NCBI RefSeq assembly: GCF_001522865.1
Contig: NZ_LOWB01000015.1
Coordinates: forward strand, 1 to 64,000
Direction: 5' to 3'
Length of the DNA stretch: 64,000 nucleotides
Source: Burkholderia sp. TSV86
Lineage (GTDB): Bacteria; Pseudomonadota; Gammaproteobacteria; Burkholderiales; Burkholderiaceae
Shown: in pieces, positions 39,840-50,479 of the stretch
Numbering within the stretch: position 1 is the stretch's first letter
How the letters are laid out: the number at the start of each line of letters is the position of its first letter
Translations under genes and position numbers: made by a program
Notes under the pieces: model-generated
The model's input: only the letters and a program-made list of their open reading frames with translations
What the model was told of the DNA's origin: nothing
Databases searched by the model: none

Positions 39840-40832
39840 TCAAGACTGGCGTGACGTCGAGTAAGAGCATAATTCTAGCAGGCTCTCTTTGAAAATGGAA
39901 GAGGGAAACGACGAAATTGCAGTGGCGGCCGCTTGAGCTTCTTGGCGTGCGCATTCCAGCGTGTGATCGAGCGCGCCCGAGCGTGTGATCGCGTCGAAGA
40001 TCGTTTCGAACCGATCGGTGCCGCCCTGTTCGATCGCTTCGCGCGCGAGTACTGCCTGCTCCTGTGTGCCGCGCTCGATCAAATAAATGAGAGGCAGCGT
40101 CGGCTTGCCTTCGCGCAAGTCATCGCCGGCGTTCTTGCCCATCGATTCCGCAGTGCCCGCGTAGTCGAGCCAATCGTCCATGATCTGGAACGCGGTGCCG
40201 ATCCGGCGGCCGTATTCGGCCGCGGCGGCTTCCGTGCGCGCGTCGGCGCCCGCGAGCACGGCGCCGAGTCGCGCGGACGCTTCGAACAACTTCGCGGTTT
40301 TATAGCGAATCACCTGCATGTAGCGGGTTTCGTCGACGTCGGCATCGTGCATGTTCAGCAACTGCAACACCTCGCCTTCGGAGATGATCGTCGTTGCTTC
40401 CGACAGAATCTCCATCACGCGCATTTTTCCGACACCCACCATCATCTCGAACGAACGCGAGTAGAGGTAATCTCCGACGAGAACGCTCGCCGCATTGCCG
40501 AACAGCGCATTCGCGGTCTTACGGCCGCGCCGCAATTCCGATTCGTCGACGACGTCGTCGTGCAGCAGCGTCGCCGTATGAATGAACTCGACGACGGCCG
40601 CGAGCACGTGCCGATGGCTCGTGTTTTCGCCGAGTGCGCCCGCGACGAGCAGCAGAAGCGCTGGCCGCAGCCGCTTGCCGCCCGCACCGATGATGTATTC
40701 GGCGATCTGATTGATCAGCAGCACGTCTGACGCGAGGCTTTGCCGGATGACGCGGTTTACCTGCTCCATATCGTTGACGATCGGGGCGAGCAGGTGGGCG
40801 GCGCTGAGGGAGGGGGTGGCAGTCGACGACAT
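39840..40832 (-). CDS. ispB: Polyprenyl (octaprenyl) diphosphate synthase
   Basis: A 330-residue trans-isoprenyl diphosphate synthase. The first aspartate-rich motif is in LLHDDVVDESELRRG and the second in FQIMDDWLDYAG. These enzymes make the isoprenoid side chain of ubiquinone, linking it to coq7 elsewhere in the window. Eight-unit product length is assumed from the usual ubiquinone-8 of this group. It lies divergent to rplU, a common arrangement, and a tRNA gene follows closely. Confidence 0.92.
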   Translation of the reverse strand: MSSTATPSLSAAHLLAPIVNDMEQVNRVIRQSLASDVLLINQIAEYIIGAGGKRLRPALLLLVAGALGENTSHRHVLAAVVEFIHTATLLHDDVVDESELRRGRKTANALFGNAASVLVGDYLYSRSFEMMVGVGKMRVMEILSEATTIISEGEVLQLLNMHDADVDETRYMQVIRYKTAKLFEASARLGAVLAGADARTEAAAAEYGRRIGTAFQIMDDWLDYAGTAESMGKNAGDDLREGKPTLPLIYLIERGTQEQAVLAREAIEQGGTDRFETIFDAITRSGALDHTLECARQEAQAAATAISSFPSSIFKESLLELCSYSTSRQS

Positions 40833-40970
40833 GATGATGGATATGGGTAGTGCCGCGGATTATAAGGCGAATCGTCGTCGAGCCGGGTCGTTGTGCAGCG
40901 CTTTTGCTGGTATTTCGGCCGTTTGGCCGATGTGCGTCATGCCTGCGCGGGCGGGATTCGGCGGTTTGCT

Positions 40971-40999
40971 TTGACTGAAGCGCTAACCCTATGTATAAT
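40971..40999 (+). promoter_or_regulatory. Sigma70-type promoter of rplU-rpmA
   Basis: TTGACT at 40971-40976 and a perfect TATAAT at 40994-40999 are separated by 17 bp, the ideal spacing. Transcription would start about 45-50 bases before the rplU start codon. This is the strongest consensus promoter I found in the window. Confidence 0.85.
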
Positions 41000-41053
41000 C
41001 ACGCGTTTTCCGTGCACGGTGTGCGGAAAAATGGATCCAGAGTGAGGTTTTCA

Positions 41054-41365
41054 ATGTACGCGGTCATAAAAACCGGCGGCAAGCAGTACAAGGTTGCCGT
41101 TGGCGAAAAACTGAAAGTAGAACAGATACCGGCTGACATTGACGCAGAAATCACGCTCGACCAGGTTCTCGCAGTGGGCGAAGGTGAATCGATCAAGTTC
41201 GGTACACCGCTGGTCAGTGGGGCTTCCGTCAAGGCCACCGTCGTGTCGCACGGTCGTCACGCCAAGGTCACCATCTTCAAGATGCGTCGCCGGAAGCACT
41301 ACCAAAAGCACGGCGGCCACCGCCAGAACTACACTGAGCTGCGCATCGACGCGATCAACGCGTAA
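41054..41365 (+). CDS. rplU: 50S ribosomal protein L21
   Basis: A 103-residue ribosomal protein starting [14 protein letters not shown] and carrying the conserved [10 protein letters not shown] segment near the C-terminus. The start at 41054 gives the universal L21 N-terminus. A longer in-frame ATG overlaps the promoter -10 and is rejected. Followed 24 bp later by rpmA. Confidence 0.98.
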   Translation: MYAVIKTGGKQYKVAVGEKLKVEQIPADIDAEITLDQVLAVGEGESIKFGTPLVSGASVKATVVSHGRHAKVTIFKMRRRKHYQKHGGHRQNYTELRIDAINA

Positions 41366-41389
41366 GCGTCTCGGTAAAGGAGCAATCAG

Positions 41390-41653
41390 ATGGCACACAA
41401 AAAGGCAGGCGGCTCGTCCCGGAACGGCCGCGACTCCGAGTCGAAACGTCTCGGCGTGAAAGTGTACGGCGGCCAGGCGATCAACGCCGGCGGCATCATC
41501 GTGCGTCAGCGCGGCACGCGCATGCACGCTGGCGAGAACGTCGGCATGGGCAAGGATCACACCCTGTTTGCGCTGGTCGACGGCCACGTGAAGTTCGCGA
41601 CGAAGGGCGCGGACAAGAAGCATACGGTCATCGTCGTTCCGGCCGCTGCCTGA
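41390..41653 (+). CDS. rpmA: 50S ribosomal protein L27
   Basis: An 87-residue ribosomal protein starting [22 protein letters not shown], the classic L27 N-terminus that reaches toward the peptidyl transferase centre. An AAAGGAG ribosome binding site precedes it. Cotranscribed with rplU and followed by a strong terminator. Confidence 0.98.
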   Translation: MAHKKAGGSSRNGRDSESKRLGVKVYGGQAINAGGIIVRQRGTRMHAGENVGMGKDHTLFALVDGHVKFATKGADKKHTVIVVPAAA

Positions 41654-41681
41654 ATTCAGGCGCGACGGGCTTCGTAGCCAC

Positions 41682-41713
41682 AAAGGCCCCGCGGTTTCAG
41701 CGGGGCCTTTTTT
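41682..41713 (+). terminator. Intrinsic terminator of the rplU-rpmA operon
   Basis: AAAGGCCCCGC pairs with GCGGGGCCTTT around a 7-base loop and runs into TTTTTT. A strong Rho-independent terminator that separates the ribosomal genes from obgE. Confidence 0.9.
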
Positions 41714-41831
41714 ATTTTGCGCGCGGCGCTTCGCGGGCGCGACATTAGCCGTTCGGCCGATTGGTCAAGCGTAACGGCACGCGGCACAATAGCGAAAACG
41801 TGCAGCTATTATTGGATACCGGACGGAGTGA

Positions 41832-42968
<1,137 letters not shown>

Positions 42969-43114
42969 CGCGGCTCGGACGCGTCTTGAATCTACCGTTC
43001 GGCGGTAGGCGGCGCGCGCTGTCCGGCGGATTTTCGGCGCGCGCGCAGTTCCATTCGCGACGATTCGCGAACCATTTATCCGGATTTGCCGCATTCCACA
43101 GGAGATAGCGCACG

Positions 43115-44233
43115 ATGCGTTCGATCATCGCCGACTCGAAGCGCCTGGTAGTCAAGGTTGGTTCGAGCCTCGTCACCAACGACGGCCGCGGACTCGACCA
43201 TGCGGCGATTGGCCGCTGGGCCGCGCAGATCGCCGCGCTGCGCAGCGCGGGCAAGGAGGTGGTGCTCGTCAGCTCGGGAGCGATCGCGGAAGGGATGCAG
43301 CGTCTTGGCTGGACCAAGCGGCCGCGCGAAATCGACGAGTTGCAGGCGGCGGCGGCTGTCGGGCAGATGGGGCTTGCGCAAGTTTACGAGAGCCGCTTTG
43401 CCGAACATGGCATTCGCACCGCGCAGATTCTGCTGACGCATGCCGATCTTGCAGATCGCGAGCGTTATCTGAATGCGCGCTCCACGCTGCTCACGCTGCT
43501 CACGCTCGGCGTCGTGCCGATCATCAATGAAAACGACACCGTCGTTACCGATGAGATCAAGTTCGGCGATAACGATACGCTGGGCGCGCTCGTGGCGAAT
43601 CTGATCGAAGGCGACGCGCTGATCATTCTCACCGACCAATCCGGGCTATATACCGCCGATCCGCGCAAGGACCCCGGCGCGACGCTCGTTGCGGAGGCGA
43701 ACGCCGGTGCGCCCGAATTGGAAACAATGGCAGGCGGCGCGGGCTCGAGCATCGGCCGCGGCGGCATGCTGACCAAGATTCTCGCGGCGAAGCGCGCGGC
43801 CCACAGTGGAGCGAACACGGTAATTGCGAGCGGTCGCGAATCCGATGTGCTCGTGCGCCTTGCTGCTGGCGAGGCTATCGGCACCCAATTGATCGCCCGT
43901 ACCGCGCGGATGGCTGCGCGCAAGCAGTGGATGGCCGATCACTTGCAGGTGCGAGGGCACGTGGTGATCGATTCGGGCGCGGTCGACAAACTGACGGTGG
44001 GCGGCAAGAGCCTGCTGCCAATCGGCGTGATCGACGTGCGGGGCGTGTTCGCGCGCGGCGAAGTGATTGCGTGCGTCGACGGGGCGGGGCGTGAGGTCGC
44101 GCGTGGGATCACCAATTACAGCAGCGCGGAAACGAAGCTGATCCAACGCAAGCCGAGCGGCGAGATTGAGACGGTGCTCGGCTACATGCTTGAGCCGGAG
44201 CTGATTCACCGCGACAACCTCGTGCTCGCCTGA
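43115..44233 (+). CDS. proB: Glutamate 5-kinase
   Basis: A 372-residue enzyme catalysing the first, feedback-regulated step of proline synthesis. The N-terminal amino-acid kinase domain (about residues 8-260) has [11 protein letters not shown], the NENDTV motif and [10 protein letters not shown]-terminal PUA domain (about 280-355) is present as in E. coli ProB. The obgE-proB order is common in betaproteobacteria. The proA partner is not in the window. Confidence 0.96.
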   Translation: MRSIIADSKRLVVKVGSSLVTNDGRGLDHAAIGRWAAQIAALRSAGKEVVLVSSGAIAEGMQRLGWTKRPREIDELQAAAAVGQMGLAQVYESRFAEHGIRTAQILLTHADLADRERYLNARSTLLTLLTLGVVPIINENDTVVTDEIKFGDNDTLGALVANLIEGDALIILTDQSGLYTADPRKDPGATLVAEANAGAPELETMAGGAGSSIGRGGMLTKILAAKRAAHSGANTVIASGRESDVLVRLAAGEAIGTQLIARTARMAARKQWMADHLQVRGHVVIDSGAVDKLTVGGKSLLPIGVIDVRGVFARGEVIACVDGAGREVARGITNYSSAETKLIQRKPSGEIETVLGYMLEPELIHRDNLVLA

Positions 44234-44269
44234 TTCCCCCGGCAGGCGGCACGAGCGGCGCGCGGCGGA

Positions 44270-44827
44270 TCAGCGGATTTGGCTAAGCCGTGTGCGGTGA
44301 TGGCGGATATTGTCGAGGATCGTTGAAGTCTGGCCCGCCGGTATCTTGTTGTCGCAGAAATAATCCCGATAGAGCGCCGAGCGATAGGCATTCAGTTCGC
44401 CGTTCTCGATTCGTCGCCAATCTGTTTCGACCGTGCGGTCCCAGTCGTCGTGATCGGCATTCAGGCCTGCGTACTGACGCCATTCGTACGTGTCGCAACG
44501 AATGCCTTCGTAATTGACGTTGCGCGCGCCGCTGGGGCTCGTGACAACGATGGTGTAGCGCACGATGCCGTCGGTGCCCACGTCGAGTGACTTCGAGTCG
44601 ACGAAGAACTGCAGCGGGGTGTTTTGCGATACGTTGAATGGCAGAAGGTTGCCCGTTTGCGGCAGCGGCGGCAGCGTCTCGACCTTGTTTTCGGTCCAAT
44701 TCGGCTGGCGGTCGAGCAGGTAGGTGAACACGCCGTCGTCCTTGTTGGACGGGGTGTTGGAATGGGCGCAGCCCGCCAGCACGGCGGCCACGGCAATCGA
44801 CGCCACGGCAACAGCAATCGCTTTCAA
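44270..44827 (-). CDS. CNP1-like family lipoprotein
   Basis: A 185-residue predicted lipoprotein of the CNP1-like (PF08750-type) family; function unknown. I prefer a TTG start at 44827, with a GAGG ribosome binding site 8 bases upstream, because it gives a clean signal peptide ending in the lipobox LAGC with C20. An ATG at 44863 would place charged residues before it and fall inside the rppH terminator. The mature part contains the family stretch VVTSPSGARNVNYEGIRC. It lies between proB (convergent) and rppH (same strand). Confidence 0.8.
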   Translation of the reverse strand: MKAIAVAVASIAVAAVLAGCAHSNTPSNKDDGVFTYLLDRQPNWTENKVETLPPLPQTGNLLPFNVSQNTPLQFFVDSKSLDVGTDGIVRYTIVVTSPSGARNVNYEGIRCDTYEWRQYAGLNADHDDWDRTVETDWRRIENGELNAYRSALYRDYFCDNKIPAGQTSTILDNIRHHRTRLSQIR

Positions 44828-44841
44828 TATGCGGTCCTCGT

Positions 44842-44871
44842 AAAAAAGCGCGGCATCCTTCAATGCCGCGC
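44842..44871 (-). terminator. Terminator between rppH and the CNP1-like gene
   Basis: Inverted repeat GCGCGGCAT / ATGCCGCGC with a 6-base loop, followed on the minus strand by six T. It ends rppH transcription. The T-tract stops only about 5 bases before the ribosome binding site of the CNP1-like gene, so that gene depends on read-through or on a promoter overlapping the hairpin. Confidence 0.8.
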
Positions 44872-44909
44872 CCGGTCAATGTTTCTCATTTCCGGCAGGC
44901 GAGCGCGCG

Positions 44910-45560
44910 TCAGTCGCGCAGGATCAGGCGCGGAGGGGGACCGTCGAGCACGTTCGCGCCCGGCTCGATTTCCGAGCAGACGGTGGACGGGTCAACCGCC
45001 GCTGGCGCGCTCGCAGCCGGATAGCCATTCACGGCGCGCGGGTAGCGCACCGTGCGCGGGTTACGCGGTTTGTCCGCGCGCTGCGCCGGGCGGCGCAGAA
45101 AGCGCGACAACTCGGTCAACGCCAACTGATAGACATCCCGCTTGAACTCGATCACAGCCTCGAGCGGCACCCAGTACTCGTTCCAGCGCCACGCGTCGAA
45201 TTCCGGATGATCCGTCGCACGCAGGCAGATATCGCAATCGCGTCCGACCATTCGCAGCAAGAACCAGATCTGCTTCTGGCCGCGATAGTGCCCACGTACT
45301 TCGCGTTTGATGAACTTGTCTGGCACCTCATAACGCAACCAGTCGCGAGTGCGGCCGATGACCTTGACGTGTTCCGGACGCAACCCGGTTTCCTCGTGCA
45401 GTTCTCGGTACATTGCCTGCATCGGGGTCTCACCATACTTGATGCCCCCTTGCGGGAATTGCCAGGAATGCTCGCGAAGCCGTTTGCCCCAAAACACCTC
45501 GTTGTGCGCGTTCAAGAGGATGATGCCGACGTTCGGGCGAAAGCCTTCACGATCCAGCAT
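44910..45560 (-). CDS. rppH: RNA pyrophosphohydrolase
   Basis: A 216-residue Nudix enzyme that removes pyrophosphate from the 5' end of mRNAs to trigger decay. The Nudix box runs from G38 to L60 (G38-x5-E44-x7-R52-E53-x2-E56-E57-x-G59). The N-terminus [17 protein letters not shown] and the WQFPQGGI motif are diagnostic of RppH. The basic, alanine-rich C-terminal 50 residues extend beyond the E. coli protein. Divergent from proS. Confidence 0.94.
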   Translation of the reverse strand: MLDREGFRPNVGIILLNAHNEVFWGKRLREHSWQFPQGGIKYGETPMQAMYRELHEETGLRPEHVKVIGRTRDWLRYEVPDKFIKREVRGHYRGQKQIWFLLRMVGRDCDICLRATDHPEFDAWRWNEYWVPLEAVIEFKRDVYQLALTELSRFLRRPAQRADKPRNPRTVRYPRAVNGYPAASAPAAVDPSTVCSEIEPGANVLDGPPPRLILRD

Positions 45561-45593
45561 ACAACCACCTTCGAATCCTTTAAAATTGCTTTG

Positions 45594-45599
45594 ATTATA
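45594..45599 (-). promoter_or_regulatory. Candidate -10 element for rppH
   Basis: TATAAT on the minus strand, 34-39 bases upstream of the rppH start codon, in a local AT-rich patch. No good -35 is seen. A TATACT on the plus strand at 45657-45662 could serve the divergent proS. Confidence 0.4.
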
Positions 45600-45777
45600 A
45601 ACAGATAACGGGCGCCGCGCACCGGAACGGAGCGAATCCGGGCGAGGTGCGTCATCTATACTGTCCCCGATTTGTCTGCTATGTCATCTGCGCCGCTCAA
45701 TGCCGTGCGCAGTCGTTCATCCACCTTTAGCCTTTTTCCGGCGGCCCGCGTTGGCCGCCGCCATCGGAACCGTTCGC

Positions 45778-47514
45778 ATGAAAGCCTCTCGTTTCTTTAT
45801 CGGCACCCTGAAGGAAGCACCCGCCGACGCCGAAATCGTCAGCCACAAGTTGATGGTGCGCGCCGGCATGATCCGTCGCGTGGCTGGCGGTATCTACAAT
45901 TATCTGCCGATTGGCCTGCGCTCGATTCGCAAGGTCGAGGCGATCGTGCGCGAGGAGATGAACCGGGCGGGCGCGATCGAATTGCTGATGCCCGCGGTGC
46001 AGCCGGCCGAGCTGTGGCAGGAATCCGGGCGCTGGGAGCAGTATGGCCCGGAGCTGTTGCGTATCAAGGATCGTAAGCAGAACGATTTCGTGATCGGACC
46101 GACGCACGAGGAGGTCGTCACCGATATCGCGCGCAACCAGATCAAGAGCTATCGGCAGATGCCGGTGAATTTCTACCAGATCCAAACGAAATTCCGCGAC
46201 GAGATTCGTCCGCGCTTCGGCGTGATGCGCGGGCGCGAATTCATCATGAAGGATGCGTATTCGTTCGACAAGGACGCGGACGGCCTGAAAGCGTCGTACA
46301 AGAAGATGTACGACGCCTACGTGCGGATCTTCACGCGCATCGGCCTCGAGTTTCGTGCGGTCGCGGCGGACAATGGTTCGATCGGCGGCAGCGGCTCGCA
46401 CGAATTTCACGTGATCGCCGATACCGGCGAGGACGCGCTTGCCTATTGCGCGACGTCGGATTTCGCGGCGAACGTCGAGGCGGCCGAGGCGCTGCCGCTC
46501 ATCGCGAGCCGCGCGGCGCCCGCTGAGGCGATGACGAAGGTTGCGACGCCGGGCAAGGCGAAGTGCGAGGCGGTTGCCGCGTTGCTGAACATTCCGCTCG
46601 AACGCACGATCAAGTCGATCGTGCTTGCAACCGACAACGAAGGCGCCGAGCCGACTATTTGGCTGCTGATGTTGCGCGGCGATCACGATTTGAACGAGAT
46701 CAAGGCGTCGAAACTGCCGGGGCTTGCGGGGCACCGCTTCGCGACCGAAGCGGAGATCGTCGAGTGGTTCGGCACGCCGCCCGGCTATCTTGGCCCGATC
46801 GGCACGAAGAAGCCGGTGCGCGTCGTCGCCGATCGCACGGTGGCAAACATGAGCGATTTTGTCGTCGGTGCGAACGAGGTCGACTATCACATTGCCGGCG
46901 TGAATTGGGGCCGCGATCTGCCGGAGCCGGTCATCGCCGACATCCGCAACGCGAAGGCGGGCGATCCGTCGCCGGACGGCAAGGGCGTGCTCGACATCTG
47001 CCGCGGGATCGAGGTCGGGCACGTGTTTCAGCTCGGCACGAAGTATTCGGAGGCGATGGGCGCGACGTTCATCGACGAGGCCGGCAAGACGCAGCCGATG
47101 ATGATGGGCTGCTACGGGATCGGTATTACGCGGATTCTCGGCGCGGCGATCGAGCAGAATTTCGACGACAAGGGCATCATCTGGCCCGAGGCGATTGCGC
47201 CGTTCGAGGTCGTGCTGTGCCCGATGGGCTACGACCGTAGCGACGCCGTGCGCGAAGCGGCCGACAAGCTGTATGCGGAACTGACGGCAGCGGGCATCGA
47301 CGTGATCCTCGACGATCGCGGCGAGCGTCCGGGCGTGATGTTCGCGGACTGGGAGCTGATCGGCGTGCCGCATCGTCTCGTGATCGGCGAGCGCGGGTTG
47401 AAGGACGGCAAGCTCGAGTATCAGGGCCGGCGCGACACCGAAGCGACGCTGTTGCCGGCCGACACTGCCGCATCGACGATCGCGGGTAAGGTGCGCGCGG
47501 CGCTCGCGCGCTGA
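45778..47514 (+). CDS. proS: Prolyl-tRNA synthetase
   Basis: A 578-residue class II aminoacyl-tRNA synthetase of the bacterial (ProRS-B) type with an inserted editing domain (about residues 225-390) that hydrolyses mischarged Ala-tRNA-Pro. Motif 2 includes [17 protein letters not shown], and [10 protein letters not shown] is characteristic. The ATG at 45778 yields [15 protein letters not shown]. An upstream in-frame ATG at 45700 adds unrelated sequence. The window also encodes tRNA-Pro(CGG), a substrate of this enzyme. Confidence 0.96.
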   Translation: MKASRFFIGTLKEAPADAEIVSHKLMVRAGMIRRVAGGIYNYLPIGLRSIRKVEAIVREEMNRAGAIELLMPAVQPAELWQESGRWEQYGPELLRIKDRKQNDFVIGPTHEEVVTDIARNQIKSYRQMPVNFYQIQTKFRDEIRPRFGVMRGREFIMKDAYSFDKDADGLKASYKKMYDAYVRIFTRIGLEFRAVAADNGSIGGSGSHEFHVIADTGEDALAYCATSDFAANVEAAEALPLIASRAAPAEAMTKVATPGKAKCEAVAALLNIPLERTIKSIVLATDNEGAEPTIWLLMLRGDHDLNEIKASKLPGLAGHRFATEAEIVEWFGTPPGYLGPIGTKKPVRVVADRTVANMSDFVVGANEVDYHIAGVNWGRDLPEPVIADIRNAKAGDPSPDGKGVLDICRGIEVGHVFQLGTKYSEAMGATFIDEAGKTQPMMMGCYGIGITRILGAAIEQNFDDKGIIWPEAIAPFEVVLCPMGYDRSDAVREAADKLYAELTAAGIDVILDDRGERPGVMFADWELIGVPHRLVIGERGLKDGKLEYQGRRDTEATLLPADTAASTIAGKVRAALAR

Positions 47515-47532
47515 CGGCCAAGGGAGCGCGCG

Positions 47533-48135
47533 TTGGAGTCGAATTTTCTGTCGGCAACGGTGCTCCTCATCCTGATCACCGATCCGCTCGGCAACATCCC
47601 GCTTTTCATTGCCGCGCTCAAGGACGTGCCGGGCGAGCGGCGCGTGAAGGTGATCCTGAGAGAAGTGGCGATCGCGTTCGTGATCCTGCTGTTTTTCATG
47701 ATTGTGGGCGATCGCTTTTTGCGAATGATGAGCCTGACGGACTTGTCGCTGCGGATCGGCGGCGGGATCGTGCTGTTCCTGATCGCGCTGCGGATGATTT
47801 TCCCGCATCCGGACGGCGCGCTCGGCAATGATCCGCGCGCGGGCGGCGAGCCGTTTATCGTGCCGCTTGCGATTCCTGCGCTGGCGGGGCCGTCAGCGCT
47901 TGCGACAGTGATGCTGCTGACTTCGCAGGCCCCCGGCAAGACGCTCGAATGGGCGGGCGCGCTAACGGTGACGATGCTCGTCTGCGCGGTCACGCTCGTG
48001 ATGGCCGAACGAATTCAGCAGTGGCTGGGCGAGCGGACTGTGATGGCGTTCGAGCGGCTGATGGGGCTTGTGCTCGTGGCGATTTCGGTCGAGATGATGA
48101 TGGCGGGCGTCCGGGCGTTCGTGCACCAGTTGTAG
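47533..48135 (+). CDS. MarC family integral membrane protein
   Basis: A 200-residue protein with about six hydrophobic helices and the MarC-family motifs TDPLGNIPLF near the N-terminus and PLAIPALAGPSALATVM in the middle. The start is TTG at 47533 behind AGGGAG, 18 bp after proS. Despite the family name, no proven role in antibiotic resistance exists, and the transport function, if any, is unknown. A bidirectional terminator lies downstream. Confidence 0.87.
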   Translation: MESNFLSATVLLILITDPLGNIPLFIAALKDVPGERRVKVILREVAIAFVILLFFMIVGDRFLRMMSLTDLSLRIGGGIVLFLIALRMIFPHPDGALGNDPRAGGEPFIVPLAIPALAGPSALATVMLLTSQAPGKTLEWAGALTVTMLVCAVTLVMAERIQQWLGERTVMAFERLMGLVLVAISVEMMMAGVRAFVHQL

Positions 48136-48203
48136 CGGCAGATGGCAGATGGCCGATGAGCGGCGGCCAGTCTGATGGTCCGGAACGACGTGGGTGGCGG
48201 GTG

Positions 48204-48242
48204 AAAAAAGCGGCTTCGCGAGAAATGCGAAGCCGCTTTTTT
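48204..48242. terminator. Bidirectional terminator after the MarC gene
   Basis: A long near-perfect stem, AAAAAAGCGGCTTCGC with GCGAAGCCGCTTTTTT, around a 7-base loop. It can terminate the plus-strand MarC gene and minus-strand transcripts leaving the phosphoribosyltransferase gene. Confidence 0.88.
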
Positions 48243-48370
48243 CGGCAGCATTTGGCGCCGTGTCGAGGGAGCGGCGGTTCAACGGCGTTTGCGCCGATTG
48301 CGGCCTGTTTTGGGCGGGCCGCCTGAGCCGCTTATCGGGCCGGCGCCTTTCGGGCACGCGGCAACGTCAC

Positions 48371-48922
48371 TCACGCGCCGGCAGTGAGTGCGCGGATCGC
48401 CGGCAGGTTGCGCCAGTAGCCTTTCGCATCCATCCCGCAGCCGAATACATAGCGATCCGGCACCGTAAAGCCGCAGAAGTCCGGGTGCAGCGGCTTCGAT
48501 TTCGTCAGAATTTTCTCGCACAGCACGGCGGACAGAAACCGCTGCGCGCCCATCTCGAGCAGGCGGTCGCGGATCGCGGCCATCGTTTCGCCTTCGTCGA
48601 GGATGTCGTCGAGCACGAGCACGATCCGGTCCTTCACCGATTCGCGCGGCGCAACCCGCCAATGCATTTCCGGGCTGCCTTGCGTCGTGTTCCGGTAGCG
48701 GGTCAGGTGGATATAGTCGAACTCGAGCGGAAAATCGAGGTGTGGCAACAGCATCCCGGTAAATACCGCCGCGCCGCCCATTACCGACAGCACGAGAGGA
48801 AACGCGTCGCCGATTTGCGCACGGATGTCGTCGGCCATCTTGGCGATCGACGCTCTTACCGCATCGGCCGAGACGATCTCTTCGGAGTGTTTGAAAATAT
48901 GGAGGGCTTCTTCGCGATTCAT
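48371..48922 (-). CDS. Hypoxanthine-guanine phosphoribosyltransferase
   Basis: A 183-residue type I phosphoribosyltransferase for purine salvage, converting hypoxanthine or guanine plus PRPP to nucleotides. The PRPP-binding loop VLVLDDILDEGETM is at about residues 101-114 and the acidic pair and flexible loop are present. Proteins of this subgroup are annotated as hypoxanthine-guanine phosphoribosyltransferase in Burkholderia; base preference is not provable here. It follows ffh on the same strand after about 100 bp. Confidence 0.85.
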   Translation of the reverse strand: MNREEALHIFKHSEEIVSADAVRASIAKMADDIRAQIGDAFPLVLSVMGGAAVFTGMLLPHLDFPLEFDYIHLTRYRNTTQGSPEMHWRVAPRESVKDRIVLVLDDILDEGETMAAIRDRLLEMGAQRFLSAVLCEKILTKSKPLHPDFCGFTVPDRYVFGCGMDAKGYWRNLPAIRALTAGA

Positions 48923-49025
48923 GGGTTCGGACGAGCGGTCGGGAACAGACTAGGGTAAAACGGACGCGGGCGACGCGCGCCCGCACATGGCAAATAGCAT
49001 AAACCCGTGCGCCGGGCAGCGCGTA

Positions 49026-50393
49026 TCAGCGCAGGCCCGGTATCATGCCTTTCATGCCGCGCATCATTTTCTGCAGGTTTCCGCCTTTGAGTTTTTTCAT
49101 CATCGTGCGCATCTGGTCGTACTGATTCAGCATCCGGTTGACTTCCTGCACCGGCACGCCCGCGCCTGCCGCGATCCGGCGCTTGCGGGTCGCCTTGATG
49201 ATCTCGGGCTTCGCGCGCTCGGCGGGCGTCATCGAATTGATGATTCCTTCCATCCGGCGGATCTGCTTTTCCGCCTGGCCCATGTCGGCGCCTGCCGCGG
49301 CTTGCTGGAACTGCGCGGGCAGCTTGTCCATCAGCGTCGACAGTCCGCCCATCTTCTTCATCTGCGAGATTTGCGCGCGGAAATCGTTCAGATCGAAATC
49401 GCCGCCTTTTTTAACCTTGTCGGCAAGTTTCTGCGCTTCCTTGACATCGACGCCGCGCTGCGCCTCCTCGACGAGCGCGAGGATGTCGCCCATGCCGAGA
49501 ATGCGGTTCGCCATCCGGTCTGGGTGGAAGATTTCCAGGCCGTCGAGTTTCTCTGCGACACCGACGAACTTGATCGGCTTGCCCGTCACGTGACGCACCG
49601 ACAGCGCCGCGCCGCCGCGCGAGTCGCCGTCGAGCTTCGTCAGCACGACGCCGGTGAGCGGCAGCGCGTCGTTGAACGCCTTCGCGGTGTTCACCGCGTC
49701 CTGGCCGAGCATCGCGTCGACGACGAAGAGCGTCTCCACCGGTTTGAGCGCCGCATGCAGCTCGGTGATTTCCTGCATCATCGCCTCGTCGATGCCCAGA
49801 CGCCCGGCGGTATCGACGATCAGCACGTCGTGGTAGTGGCGCTTGGCCCAATCGACGGCGGCAAGACCGATATCGACGGGTTTTTGCTCCGGCGTCGACG
49901 GGAAGAAATCGGCGCCGACCTGCTCACTCACCGTCTTGAGCTGCGCGATCGCGGCCGGACGGTAGACGTCGCACGACACCGTGAGCACCTTCTTCTTGTA
50001 TTTCTCGCGCAGCAGCTTCGCGAGCTTGCCGGCGGTCGTCGTCTTACCGGCGCCTTGCAGGCCGGCCATCAGGATGATCGCGGGCGGCGTGACGGCGAGA
50101 TCGAGTTCGGCGGCCTTGCCTTCGTAGTCGCCGCCGATCACGGCGATCAGCTCCTTCTGGACCACGCCGACGAGCGCCTGGCCGGGCGACAGACTGCTGA
50201 TCACGTCCTCGCCGAGCGCTTTTTCCTTGACCTTCGCGATGAATTCGCGCACGACGGGCAGCGCGACGTCGGCTTCGAGCAGTGCGAGCCGCACTTCGCG
50301 GAGCATCTCCTGGGTATTTGCCTCGGTGAGCCGGGCTTCGCCGCGCAGCGTCTTGACGACGCGCGCCATCCGTTGGGTGAGATTGTCGAGCAT
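49026..50393 (-). CDS. ffh: Signal recognition particle protein Ffh
   Basis: A 455-residue SRP54 GTPase that targets inner-membrane proteins with 4.5S RNA and FtsY. The N domain (residues 1-90) is followed by the G domain with GLQGAGKTTTAGKLA, and a methionine-rich M domain (about 300-455) whose last segment has MRTMMKKLKGGNLQKMMRGMKGM. Divergently transcribed from the CcsA-like gene. Confidence 0.96.
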   Translation of the reverse strand: MLDNLTQRMARVVKTLRGEARLTEANTQEMLREVRLALLEADVALPVVREFIAKVKEKALGEDVISSLSPGQALVGVVQKELIAVIGGDYEGKAAELDLAVTPPAIILMAGLQGAGKTTTAGKLAKLLREKYKKKVLTVSCDVYRPAAIAQLKTVSEQVGADFFPSTPEQKPVDIGLAAVDWAKRHYHDVLIVDTAGRLGIDEAMMQEITELHAALKPVETLFVVDAMLGQDAVNTAKAFNDALPLTGVVLTKLDGDSRGGAALSVRHVTGKPIKFVGVAEKLDGLEIFHPDRMANRILGMGDILALVEEAQRGVDVKEAQKLADKVKKGGDFDLNDFRAQISQMKKMGGLSTLMDKLPAQFQQAAAGADMGQAEKQIRRMEGIINSMTPAERAKPEIIKATRKRRIAAGAGVPVQEVNRMLNQYDQMRTMMKKLKGGNLQKMMRGMKGMIPGLR

Positions 50394-50479
50394 GGGGAGC
50401 GATGGACAGTGAAGCCGCCGGCGCGAGTCGGGCGAAAAGCCGGCCGTCGCGGGCAGGGGGCCTAGTGTAAACTTCGAAC

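Noticed and set aside
47533-48135. MarC protein as an antibiotic resistance determinant
   Set aside because: The family name is historical; no resistance role has been established for MarC homologues.
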